From Bacteroidales bacterium (GTDB lineage Bacteria > Bacteroidota > Bacteroidia > Bacteroidales > UBA4181): a stretch of 15,491 bases of DNA. Shown here piece by piece: positions 8,525-15,491 of the stretch. Every line of letters starts with the position of its first letter. Position 1 is the stretch's first letter. The position numbers and the translations under genes are program-made. Below the pieces are notes generated by a model. It was not told the DNA's origin. It did no database searches and saw only the letters and a list, made by a program, of their open reading frames with translations. Location of the stretch: NCBI GenBank assembly GCA_031264715.1, contig JAISDP010000324.1, forward strand, positions 1-15,491, read 5' to 3'.

Positions 8525-8560
8525 CCTCTGTGAATTCTAATCATATTAAATTAAAATGAA

Positions 8561-9862
8561 ATGAATCTTATGAAAGTGAAAGCGTTATTATTCATCGCAA
8601 TGATGACCGGCATGTTGTTCTGTTGCAAGGAGCAGGATCGCTATATGGATAAATCGGGCGATACAACACCTCCCGGGAAACCGGATATCGACAGCATCCA
8701 GTCGATAGTAGGAGGCGTAAGAGTGTTTTATACACCGCCCGGCAGCATAAACGTATTGCAGATCAAAGCCGAATATACCAATTCCCAGGGTAAAACATAC
8801 ATGTTTGCTTCGTCATACTTTACACAGGTATTGGATGTGATCGGCATGGGCGATAATGAAGACTATACCGTAAAAGTGTATGCCGTCAACCGCGCCGGCG
8901 TTGCATCCGAAGCGCAGTCGGTCGTTGCCCGGCCTTTGGAGTCGACGGTTTCGCGGGTAGCCAAAACAATGGTTGTTAAACCCGGATTCAATGCGTTCCT
9001 GATCGACTGGAAAAATCAAATGGCGCAAAGCATCAATGTTTTTGTCCATTTCACATATACAAAGGATGGAGTTGCGCGTGAACTGACAAGGGTATTGACA
9101 TCCAACGATTCGATTGAGCGCAGGATGATCGAGGATTTGGTCAATGAAGCGCCCATACCGGTAAAGATTGAAATCAAGGATTTGTATGATAACTCGACGG
9201 GACTTCTCGACTTTGGAGCCATTAACCTGTTGGACGATGCGAAAATCCCTAAAAAGAAAGCAAGCGGGGAGATGATATGGCAACTGCCGGCATGGGGCGA
9301 TAGTATTGCCGGAATCCCCATGATGTATGGCGAAGGCTTTGAAGGCCGCACCTGGATGATCATCGATGATGTGATCAATGTCGCCCCTACGGTCAATTTC
9401 TGCCATAGCAACAATAGAGGACGCTTGGGGGTCAGCGGCGTTACGGATGCCAATGTGTGGAACCTGATGATCGATTTGGGCGACTATTGGGAATTAAGCC
9501 GCATCATCACGCATCAGCGACACATGGACGGAACCAATGCAGCCGGACCCGGAGTGAGGGGACAGTATTACAGGAGCGAAAATGTAGGTTATTATTCATT
9601 GTATATTTTGAATGAAGCAACCATGCAATGGGATTCCGTTACTTCGCACAAAATACCGGTACCTCAAAATATGAGCGAATTAGAGATGTTCAAAAAGGGG
9701 CAGGAAGGAGATATGGCATATTTCTATCCCGACGAGCCACAGTATACCCCTCCTGTCCGCTGGATCAGGTATCTGGCAAGAAGAAATTTCGATAACAATT
9801 ATACGGGTACAACCAACAATTGCTTATCGGAACTTACCCTGTATGGTCGAAAAGCTAAATAA
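8561..9862 (+). CDS. DUF4959/DUF5126/DUF5000-type surface lipoprotein
   Basis: This 433-residue protein has a signal peptide and a likely lipobox ending LFCC at residues 19-22, with C22 the probable lipidated residue; the second methionine (residue 4) is an equally good start. The layout fits the Bacteroidota SusCD-accessory family: an N-terminal DUF4959-like region containing TPPGKP (about 36-41), a fibronectin-like middle region (DUF5126-like, about 130-225), and a C-terminal discoidin-like DUF5000 region (about 245-430) with WNLMIDLGDYWELSRI and the terminal NNCLSELTLYGRK, both typical of F5/8 type C folds. Such proteins are thought to bind glycan at the cell surface. It lies 36 bases after susD. 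The domain names come from memory of the family and were not checked by search. Confidence 0.82.
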   Translation: MNLMKVKALLFIAMMTGMLFCCKEQDRYMDKSGDTTPPGKPDIDSIQSIVGGVRVFYTPPGSINVLQIKAEYTNSQGKTYMFASSYFTQVLDVIGMGDNEDYTVKVYAVNRAGVASEAQSVVARPLESTVSRVAKTMVVKPGFNAFLIDWKNQMAQSINVFVHFTYTKDGVARELTRVLTSNDSIERRMIEDLVNEAPIPVKIEIKDLYDNSTGLLDFGAINLLDDAKIPKKKASGEMIWQLPAWGDSIAGIPMMYGEGFEGRTWMIIDDVINVAPTVNFCHSNNRGRLGVSGVTDANVWNLMIDLGDYWELSRIITHQRHMDGTNAAGPGVRGQYYRSENVGYYSLYILNEATMQWDSVTSHKIPVPQNMSELEMFKKGQEGDMAYFYPDEPQYTPPVRWIRYLARRNFDNNYTGTTNNCLSELTLYGRKAK

Positions 9863-9877
9863 ATAATCAATCAAGAA

Positions 9878-11698
9878 ATGTTTATGAAAAGTATAAAATC
9901 CTTTTTATTTGTTACAGTGTTCATATTTGCAGTGTCATGTACCGGCATGTACGACGTTGCGGAAGATTTTCTGGGCGAGGTAATCTACCCTGCCAAATTC
10001 GATACCATATACGGAAGACTCGGTTTGGAACGGGTGGAAATTGACCTGATGAAGGCCGGGAGGCTTCCTGCCGGCAAGATGTACCTGGGCAAAGCCGTGA
10101 AAACGGTTGTTGAATGCAATGGCGAACGGCTCAAAGTATACGATTCATTGTGTTCATGGGTCAACATTACCGGTCTGAACACGACCAAGCTTTACCGGTT
10201 CCGTATTTATACCGAAGACGACCGGGGCAACCGCTCAATTCCCCAGGAACTTCCCGTAGTGCCTTTTGTTACTCAGGATATACAGGCGCTCGAAGTTCCC
10301 GCGCCGCGAATTACCGTTTCTCCCGCCAGCGCCATTATCGACTGGCCCAATGGATTGAACTCGGTGATCATGGAATTTGTAAGCCTTGACTTTAAGTACA
10401 CCGACAGGGACGGTATCGAAAGAACCGGTCAATCCGGCGGTTCTCCACGAATTTTTGTAGGAAACCTGGAACCTAATTCGGAAAGGAGTCTTACCATCGA
10501 TTATACTGTCCGTCCCATTTTAAGTAATGGCGACCGCCTTCTGGATGAAGTAATGGTTACCGATCGGATACCCTTCACTACTACCGATGCAAATACCCCG
10601 TTTGTACCGGTTGAGCGTGCTATGTTGGAAGCAAACGGTGTAACCGAGTTTACGGCCGGTAGCGCTGCTGCTGTTCAAAAGCTTGTGTTTCCGCCGCATG
10701 TCGCTTCGCTTGCAGATTTATTCTATTTCTCAGGCTTAAAAGAATTGGACCTGACGGGTGGCGAAGGATTTAATCTTCCGTTCACTACATATAGCAACAA
10801 TAGCCTCACAAGTACGATCGGAGGGGGAGCATGGGCGCCGTTTTTAATAAGCGCAGAGAATCCGTTGGCAACCGACAATTCCGCATCCAATACCGTTGCA
10901 GGAGTACAATCAATGGTTGACCTCCTGGAATCGGGTATTTTGGAAAAGGTCAAGTATATCCCTCATTCCAAAGCCAATTTTGATGCGGTGCTGGCTCCCT
11001 TCATTGAAACCGGGCAGGTGGAACTGGTAAATACCGAAGAACCCGAATATGTCATGATGCCCAATCGATTCCATTGGCTTTCGGCTGTGGGTGACCTGAA
11101 CTGGAGCATGGATGTCACCTACCCGGCTACTGACGTGCCGTTTGACGATCAGTTAATCGATGCCGGAAATGTATATAAAACGGTGCTGATCAGAAGAAGT
11201 GCGGCGCTTAGTTTTTTCCTGCCTGTAGGATACAGGCTCGATGCCGAAAATTATCGGTATCTCAAGGTAAAACTGTTCACACCAAGTCCGGATGAAGCAT
11301 TCAATGTGCCTCCTTCCACCAATTATTACCGGTACAAAACCATTTGGGGCAGGTTTATGAACAGGACATGGTGGGCCGGTACCAACCCCGATACCAAATG
11401 GGGACAGGAAGTATGGGATGATGGAGGCAATCCGTCCCTGGCTTCTGCCGCTAAACACGAACAGTTTACGATTCCGGACGCCAACCTTCGCACACGATGG
11501 ACTGAATTTACCTTTGACATGCAATATGTTGACGGTAACAACAAAGGCGCTTTAACTCGCCACACGCGCGTGTTCGTTCTTAACCTGGGCGGAGAACCGA
11601 GTGGCGCGGACATAGGCGATGCAGCCAATGGCATTTTGTCCACCGTAAACCCGATTGTCATGTATTTTGCGGATATCCGTTTTAGCAAAACACCGTGA
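9878..11698 (+). CDS. DUF4998-type lipoprotein with large C-terminal region
   Basis: This 606-residue protein begins with a signal peptide and lipobox FAVSC, placing the lipidated cysteine at residue 21. The next 190 residues (MYDVAEDFLGEVIYPAKFDTIYGRLGLERVEI in part, then WVNITGLNTTKLYRFRIYTEDDRGN in part) match the DUF4998 pattern of SusCD-linked lipoproteins, with fibronectin-like strands. A middle part (about 245-395) with a leucine-rich-like phrase LFYFSGLKELDLTGGEGF (part) and a C-terminal part (about 400-606) rich in aromatic and Asn/Gly residues, ending IVMYFADIRFSKTP, look like surface sugar-binding beta folds, but I do not recognise them by name. It follows the previous gene by 15 bases and closes the operon. 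A surface glycan-binding role is inferred from context. Confidence 0.78.
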   Translation: MFMKSIKSFLFVTVFIFAVSCTGMYDVAEDFLGEVIYPAKFDTIYGRLGLERVEIDLMKAGRLPAGKMYLGKAVKTVVECNGERLKVYDSLCSWVNITGLNTTKLYRFRIYTEDDRGNRSIPQELPVVPFVTQDIQALEVPAPRITVSPASAIIDWPNGLNSVIMEFVSLDFKYTDRDGIERTGQSGGSPRIFVGNLEPNSERSLTIDYTVRPILSNGDRLLDEVMVTDRIPFTTTDANTPFVPVERAMLEANGVTEFTAGSAAAVQKLVFPPHVASLADLFYFSGLKELDLTGGEGFNLPFTTYSNNSLTSTIGGGAWAPFLISAENPLATDNSASNTVAGVQSMVDLLESGILEKVKYIPHSKANFDAVLAPFIETGQVELVNTEEPEYVMMPNRFHWLSAVGDLNWSMDVTYPATDVPFDDQLIDAGNVYKTVLIRRSAALSFFLPVGYRLDAENYRYLKVKLFTPSPDEAFNVPPSTNYYRYKTIWGRFMNRTWWAGTNPDTKWGQEVWDDGGNPSLASAAKHEQFTIPDANLRTRWTEFTFDMQYVDGNNKGALTRHTRVFVLNLGGEPSGADIGDAANGILSTVNPIVMYFADIRFSKTP

Positions 11699-11808
11699 TC
11701 CGTTTTGCATAGGGTTTTATGTTTAATCCCTTGATTTAATAGATAAAAATCAATCCGGTTTTGAAAAATCTTCCTTTCTGGGAAGAGTCTTATTCACCCT
11801 CTTTTGTT

Positions 11809-11839
11809 GAGGCTGTTCAAAAAGTGCAGCCTCTTTTTT
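11809..11839 (+). terminator. Intrinsic terminator of the SusCD operon
   Basis: Arms GAGGCTG (11809-11815) and CAGCCTC (11827-11833) flank an 11-base loop and are followed by six T. It sits 110 bases past the last stop codon of the operon. Confidence 0.8.
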
Positions 11840-11981
11840 GTGTTCATGTGTCTAATATGATTATATTGATTATATTATAAGTTTTCAGTTTTGATATTTC
11901 TACGTTAAATTAAAATTTTAAATTTTTGATAATTATTCAACCCCGAAATAAAACTAAGGTGAAAAAGGTCGAAAAAAGTAT

Positions 11982-11990
11982 TATCTTTGC
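11982..11990 (+). promoter_or_regulatory. Possible Bacteroidota -7 box
   Basis: TATCTTTGC fits the housekeeping -7 consensus TAnnTTTG, 16 bases before the ATG of the transposase remnant. No clear -33 TTG is at the usual distance, so support is partial. Confidence 0.4.
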
Positions 11991-12006
11991 ATAACCAATA
12001 GAAGCA

Positions 12007-12279
12007 ATGAGCAGGGAAGAGTTGGAAAAACGTGTAAAGGAGCTTGAAAAACAGTTGTCCGATCAGACACAACTGATAGCAAGCCTGATGCAGAGGATAG
12101 AGCATCAGGAGAAGGAGTTGTCTTTCTATCGGAATAAGAAAACCGGCACAAACAGTTTCCTTCCCCCATTCCAGTATCCGGGAACGGGCGGAGCTTATAA
12201 AAATGCGGTAAAGAAAAGACATACCCGACGCTGTCGGCTACCTGTGGGCATTGTCGCTAACAACAGTCTCGAAGGATAG
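12007..12279 (+). pseudogene. Truncated, frameshifted IS66-like transposase N terminus
   Basis: The first 42 residues (MSREELEKRVKELEKQLSDQ, then QTQLIASLMQRIEHQEKELSFY in part) form a heptad-spaced coiled coil like the N-terminal zipper of IS66-family transposases. It is followed by KKTGTNSFLPPF, which looks like a decayed copy of the family's KNSxNSSxPPSSD motif. The bases for PVGIVANNSLEG resemble a frameshifted PGHRGxTLE motif. The reading then stops at 12279, with no DDE catalytic domain in the remaining space, so it cannot be active. No terminal inverted repeats or target duplications were seen. The family assignment rests on these short motifs; a small unrelated coiled-coil protein is the alternative. 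Confidence 0.55.
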
Positions 12280-12345
12280 TCGAAAGATACCATTTTTAAA
12301 AATAGCAGGCATAAAAATCAAAAATCAAATTAGGTTAATCTTGAT

Positions 12346-12368
12346 ATTATGAAAATTCGATTTTTCAA
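12346..12368. promoter_or_regulatory. Possible activator site upstream of sigma-54 promoter 2
   Basis: This 23-base stretch contains the near-palindrome GAAAATTCGATTTTTC and recurs at 13320-13342 with only three C/T differences. A related form lies at 2631-2653 before promoter 1. It is about 90 bases upstream of the -24 element, a normal distance for a sigma-54 activator site. The role is inferred. Confidence 0.42.
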
Positions 12369-12455
12369 TCATTTATTAAAAAACGGAAAGTGTAGCAGAT
12401 TTATGCAAATTTTCAGTTCAAACTATTCTTTGGAAAAGCCAGTAATAGCCAGCTT

Positions 12456-12603
<148 letters not shown>

Positions 12604-12662
12604 ATGTATCTGCCTGTAAAGATAATTTCAATGTAATTCTAACTTAATAATCAGGAAATATT

Positions 12663-13268
12663 ATGTCAAAGCATACGGAAAAATTGACCGGGACAGACTA
12701 TGAACTGGTAAAGTTGCTGGTGAATGATTCCCAGGTAGCGTTTGCAGAATTATATGTACGCTACAAGGGACAGTTAATGTATTTCTGCAACTGCTTCCTG
12801 AAAGACGAAACATCGTCGGAAGACCTTATCCAGGATATTTTCATACAGATATGGGGGTTGCGCCGAAACCTGGATCCCGACCGGTCATTTTCATCATATC
12901 TGCATACATTGGCACGGAACAGAGTATTGAACATGTTCCGGCAATTCGATGTTCATTCCCGGTTTGCACAGGCCATCGCTAAAAACCAGTTAATAGCCAA
13001 CCAAACCGAGGATGAAATTGTGGAAAAGGACTTGTCGTTCTTTTTGGATAAAGCGGTCGAGAATTTGTCGTCAAAACAGAAGGAGGTATTCAAGCTTAGC
13101 CGTATGCAAGGTTTTTCCTATAAAGAAATTTCAGAACTGCTGCAAATATCGGTACCAACAGTACAGGAACACGCTTCTCTTGCTTTGAAAAAAATCAAAA
13201 AATATTTATCCCTGCACGCGGATATTTACGTCAAACTGATGATCATACTGCTTTACATGGCATATTGA
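12663..13268 (+). CDS. ECF-type RNA polymerase sigma-70 factor
   Basis: This 201-residue protein is an extracytoplasmic-function sigma factor that would direct RNA polymerase to promoters of the linked surface-transport operon. Region 2 covers about residues 25-95 (AFAELYVRYKGQLMYF, then SSEDLIQDIFIQIW with the typical 2.2 core, and SYLHTLARNRVLNMF). Region 4 covers about 128-182 (LSSKQKEVFKLSRMQGFSYKEISELL, then VPTVQEHASLALKKIK). It ends in a hydrophobic tail (about 188-201, IYVKLMIILLYMAY), seen in some Bacteroidota ECF factors and possibly involved in membrane or anti-sigma contact. FecR and an STN-SusC follow, the classic order for cell-surface signalling. The gene starts 60 bases after the terminator of predicted RNA 2. 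Confidence 0.94.
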   Translation: MSKHTEKLTGTDYELVKLLVNDSQVAFAELYVRYKGQLMYFCNCFLKDETSSEDLIQDIFIQIWGLRRNLDPDRSFSSYLHTLARNRVLNMFRQFDVHSRFAQAIAKNQLIANQTEDEIVEKDLSFFLDKAVENLSSKQKEVFKLSRMQGFSYKEISELLQISVPTVQEHASLALKKIKKYLSLHADIYVKLMIILLYMAY

Positions 13269-13319
13269 TGACGTCATTACTGTGACCTTGCCCGCATTGT
13301 TACTGTAACGTCGTTTGTG

Positions 13320-13342
13320 ATCATGAAAATCCGACTTTTCAA
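13320..13342. repeat. Second copy of the 23-base motif, between sigma and FecR genes
   Basis: It matches 12346-12368 at 20 of 23 positions, all three changes being C/T, and contains GAAAATCCGACTTTTC. The two copies flank the sigma gene. No sigma-54 promoter follows this one at the expected distance. The rest of the 13269-13475 gap holds an 8-bp palindrome TGACGTCA at 13269, the short palindrome GTTACTGTAAC at 13299, T-rich sequence, and the near-palindrome TATGATATACCATA at 13444-13457, 18 bases before the fecR start. Confidence 0.6.
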
Positions 13343-13475
13343 GCCAAATACCATCTTATTTTTTACACATTACTAAGCCATGATATCCTGTTCTTTTTTT
13401 AATTTTTTTACTGTTCACCCCTAGATGCCCCCGCATGAAAGTGTATGATATACCATAAGGATCAATAATGTATTT

Positions 13476-14537
13476 ATGACGGATCAAAAACCTCGGTTCT
13501 CAAAAATTGAACTCCAAAAGGCTTGGAGCCGATTTTTGAATGGCGCATACACCCACAGTGATGTATTGATGATTGTAGAATCGCTCAAGGAAAATGATAA
13601 TTTCCGGGAGTTTTACGAAGCATCCAATCATGCATGGGAATTATCGGGTGAAATGAAACAGCTGGAAACCGAGGCTCAACGTGAAGAATACCGGATACAG
13701 GCCGCTAAATTACTTGTCTTGTACGAACAGAAGTACCCGAACCGGCGGATGAGGCCGGCGCAGCCCCAGGTGAAGCGCCGCAGGCAATCCCGTATTTTGT
13801 ATACGATGGTTATGTTGTGCGCGGTCATGGTTCCCCTGGTTTATTACACCTTGAACCGCAAACCTGAACCGGAACCTGTAATTCAATATGTCGAAGCCAC
13901 CGCAAACCGTGGTGAAATAAAGACGGTTACGCTTCCTGATAACTCCCGGGTGGTACTCAATGCCAACAGTACAATCAGGTATCCCGCGGTATTTGCAACC
14001 GGCGAGCGGGTGGTTGAACTGCAGGGCGAAGCCTCGTTTGATGTAACACGGAATCCGGATCAGCCATTCGTAGTTAAAACCGACGTTTCGACTGTCAGGG
14101 TGCTTGGTACCGCATTTGATGTAATGGCATACCGGGAAGACCGCTATGCGACAGTTTCGGTGATTTCCGGGAAAGTAATGGTTGATTTGACGGATGGCCA
14201 GGCCATACTGGAACAGAATGAACAGCTGAAAGTCAACAGGAACACGGGTAACTTTGAAAAACTGACTGTTGATGCCGGTAAATACCTGTTGTGGGCCGAA
14301 GGTAAACTGTTTTTCCACAGGACGCCTCTCCGCGAAGTGGTGAATGTCCTCAACCGCCACTACCCGCAATTGAACCTTGAACTGGCCGAAGGAGAATATA
14401 ACAACCTGATTTCGGGCGAACATGACAATAAAACTATTGATGCTGTGTTGACCTCCATTACCCGTTCAACCGGAATCAGGAGTCGGAAGGAATATAATAA
14501 AATTATTTTATATCAAAACAAGTTTACGAAACCTTAA
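13476..14537 (+). CDS. FecR-family anti-sigma factor
   Basis: This 353-residue inner-membrane protein holds the ECF sigma factor and releases it when the outer-membrane STN transporter binds substrate. The N-terminal cytoplasmic part (1-105) ends in the basic stretch KRRRQSR, followed by a single membrane helix at about 107-125 (ILYTMVMLCAVMVPLVYY). The periplasmic FecR domain spans about 143-240 (GEIKTVTLPDNSRVVLNANS, then ELQGEASFDVTRNPDQPFVV and VRVLGTAFDVMAY), and a DUF4974-type STN-like domain covers about 275-345 (FHRTPLREVVNVLNRHY). The length is typical. The 207-base gap from the sigma gene is wider than usual for this pair and holds repeated and palindromic sequence, so fecR may have its own promoter. 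Its partner transporter starts 171 bases downstream. Confidence 0.94.
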   Translation: MTDQKPRFSKIELQKAWSRFLNGAYTHSDVLMIVESLKENDNFREFYEASNHAWELSGEMKQLETEAQREEYRIQAAKLLVLYEQKYPNRRMRPAQPQVKRRRQSRILYTMVMLCAVMVPLVYYTLNRKPEPEPVIQYVEATANRGEIKTVTLPDNSRVVLNANSTIRYPAVFATGERVVELQGEASFDVTRNPDQPFVVKTDVSTVRVLGTAFDVMAYREDRYATVSVISGKVMVDLTDGQAILEQNEQLKVNRNTGNFEKLTVDAGKYLLWAEGKLFFHRTPLREVVNVLNRHYPQLNLELAEGEYNNLISGEHDNKTIDAVLTSITRSTGIRSRKEYNKIILYQNKFTKP

Positions 14538-14572
14538 CATTATATGCTTATGAATAAAACCGGATAGCACAC

Positions 14573-14602
14573 AAAAAAGCGGTCGCCGTTAGCCGGAACC
14601 GC
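14573..14602 (-). terminator. Possible hairpin terminator (reads as terminator on the minus strand)
   Basis: Arms GCGGT (14579-14583) and ACCGC (14598-14602), with inner CCG/CGG pairing, are preceded on the + strand by six A, which makes a hairpin plus T run on the minus strand. No minus-strand gene is seen for it to serve. On the + strand the hairpin lacks a T run and could only be a weak attenuator between fecR and susC. Confidence 0.3.
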
Positions 14603-14708
14603 CTTATGTTTCCCTCCACCCGTCCGTTCAAGTATTGGCGTGCTAAAGCGGCAAGGCAGAGAGGCAATTTTAATGATTTTGTTTCATCACTAAAACAATA
14701 CAAAAATA

Positions 14709-15491
14709 ATGCATTTAAAAGTATTTATCATGCGTTTTACGTTCTTATTTATATTATATTGCTTTACATTAAGCATAGCAACAGCAGGAGAGATGTTATC
14801 CCAGGAAAAAAACGAGAAGGATATCCGTCTTTCATTTACGGATGCTTCGGTCATTTCGGTCATCGAGGCATTGAACAGGCAAACCGGGTACAGCTTTTTC
14901 TATGATGAGTCGCACTTGTCAAAGATCAACCATGTTACCATCCGTATGGAGAATGTAACCTTACAACAGGCGCTTACCCAAATTTCGCAACAAACCCGCC
15001 TCCATTTTTATAAGGTTAATGACACTTATACGGTAGTTCCGCCTTTTGAAACGGGTGAAACCGAAACATCGCCCCAAAAACGGCAACAGCAGCAGGGTAT
15101 TACCGTTGCCGGGATTGTTACCGACCTTGCAGGAGAAGTGTTGCCGGGAGCAAATGTTACCATTAAGGGAACCGTTACGGGTGTAGTAAGCGATATGGAC
15201 GGTAAATATTCGATTACGGTGCCTGACCGGACAGCCATCCTGTCATTTTCGTTTATCGGTTATGTTACCCGGGAAATTACGGTGGGCGACCAGAAAAACA
15301 TCGACGTAAGCCTGAGCGAGGATGCCACGGAACTTGAGGAAATAGTGGTGGTGGGATACGGCACACAAAAGAAAGCAACGCTGACCGGCGCTGTGGCCTC
15401 AATAAAAGGTACGGAGATCGTGAAAACCAAAAACGAAAACGTCCAGAACATGCTTACGGGAAAGGTCGCCGGTGTGCGCGTGTGGCAAAGA
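14709..15491 (+). CDS. STN-containing SusC/RagA TonB-dependent transporter (partial, runs off the window)
   Basis: The first 261 codons are open to the window edge. The ATG at 14709 is used, since an in-frame stop lies at 14691; the ATG at 14730 (residue 8) would give a more compact signal peptide and is equally likely. A signal peptide (to about residue 27, TLSIATAG) is followed by an STN secretin/TonB N-terminal domain at about 36-110 (IRLSFTDASVISVIEALNRQ, VTIRMENVTLQQALTQI). A CarboxypepD_reg domain follows at about 131-203 (VAGIVTDLAGEVLPGANVTIKG), then the SusC TonB box EEIVVVGYGTQKK (210-222) and the start of the plug (MLTGKVAGVRV). The STN domain is the part that contacts FecR in the periplasm, so this transporter should report substrate to the sigma/FecR pair just upstream. 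Its SusD partner is expected past the window. Confidence 0.94.
   Translation, partial: MHLKVFIMRFTFLFILYCFTLSIATAGEMLSQEKNEKDIRLSFTDASVISVIEALNRQTGYSFFYDESHLSKINHVTIRMENVTLQQALTQISQQTRLHFYKVNDTYTVVPPFETGETETSPQKRQQQQGITVAGIVTDLAGEVLPGANVTIKGTVTGVVSDMDGKYSITVPDRTAILSFSFIGYVTREITVGDQKNIDVSLSEDATELEEIVVVGYGTQKKATLTGAVASIKGTEIVKTKNENVQNMLTGKVAGVRVWQR

Larger units (their letters stand above)
11699..12006. other. Intergenic stretch after the SusCD operon
   Basis: These 308 bases hold a weak hairpin (TCTTCC at 11769-11774 with GGAAGA at 11781-11786), the strong terminator at 11809-11839, an AT-rich segment (about 11850-11940) and a possible Bacteroidota promoter ahead of the transposase remnant. 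No credible ORF is seen on either strand. Confidence 0.7.

Noticed and set aside
13325..13457. A third sigma-54 repeat cassette after the motif copy at 13320-13342
   Set aside because: No TGGCAC-N5-TTGC, no dinucleotide tract and no terminator follow; only the upstream motif is shared.
14573..14602. Firm terminator between fecR and the second susC
   Set aside because: The T run is on the minus strand only, where no gene is visible, so it was kept just as a low-confidence hairpin.
14606..14905. Forward ORF of 99 codons overlapping the start of the second susC
   Set aside because: It overlaps in another frame the clear signal peptide and STN domain of the transporter starting at 14709.

Overview
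The window looks like a Bacteroidales chromosome (phylum Bacteroidota). The reasons are two SusC/RagA-type TonB-dependent transporters, a SusD/RagB lipoprotein, lipoproteins of the DUF4998 and DUF5000 types, an ECF sigma/FecR pair placed before an STN-containing SusC, and AT-rich leaders with little Shine-Dalgarno sequence. All recognisable genes are on the + strand.

Region 1 (32-2611) is a compact metabolic operon: DhaK and DhaL, the two subunits of a dihydroxyacetone-type kinase, followed by a very clear LsrF-like thiolase/aldolase of the autoinducer-2 (AI-2) breakdown pathway. No DhaM, LsrK or LsrG is visible here. The set reads as a 'phosphorylate a hydroxyketone, then cleave it' module whose end product would be dihydroxyacetone phosphate.

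Region 2 (2612-3371) is a 760-base intergenic stretch packed with structure. In order it holds a possible activator site, a consensus-perfect sigma-54 promoter, a pure (AG)26.5 microsatellite starting at the promoter's -12 element, a 9-base CG-alternating tract, an intrinsic terminator, a 21-bp tandem array, and a CRP-like palindrome close to the next gene.

Region 3 (3372-11698) is a glycan or nutrient uptake operon: SusC without an STN domain, SusD, a DUF5000-type lipoprotein and a DUF4998-type lipoprotein. No degradative enzyme is visible. A terminator follows at 11809-11839.

Region 4 (11840-12662) holds a decayed IS66-like transposase start and then a second copy of the region 2 layout: related upstream motif, perfect sigma-54 promoter, this time a pure (CA)28 microsatellite, a 9-base CG-alternating tract and an intrinsic terminator.

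Region 5 (12663-15491) is an ECF sigma factor, a FecR anti-sigma factor and the first 261 codons of an STN-containing SusC, a standard cell-surface signalling unit that runs off the window.

The most interesting result is the twin sigma-54 / dinucleotide repeat / CG tract / terminator cassette (2728-2894 and 12456-12603). The two copies share order, spacing and length but use different repeat units (AG versus CA). Each would make a short RNA of about 120-140 nt whose 5' half is almost pure dinucleotide repeat. I know of no described RNA class with this design; this is an inference from two copies in one window.
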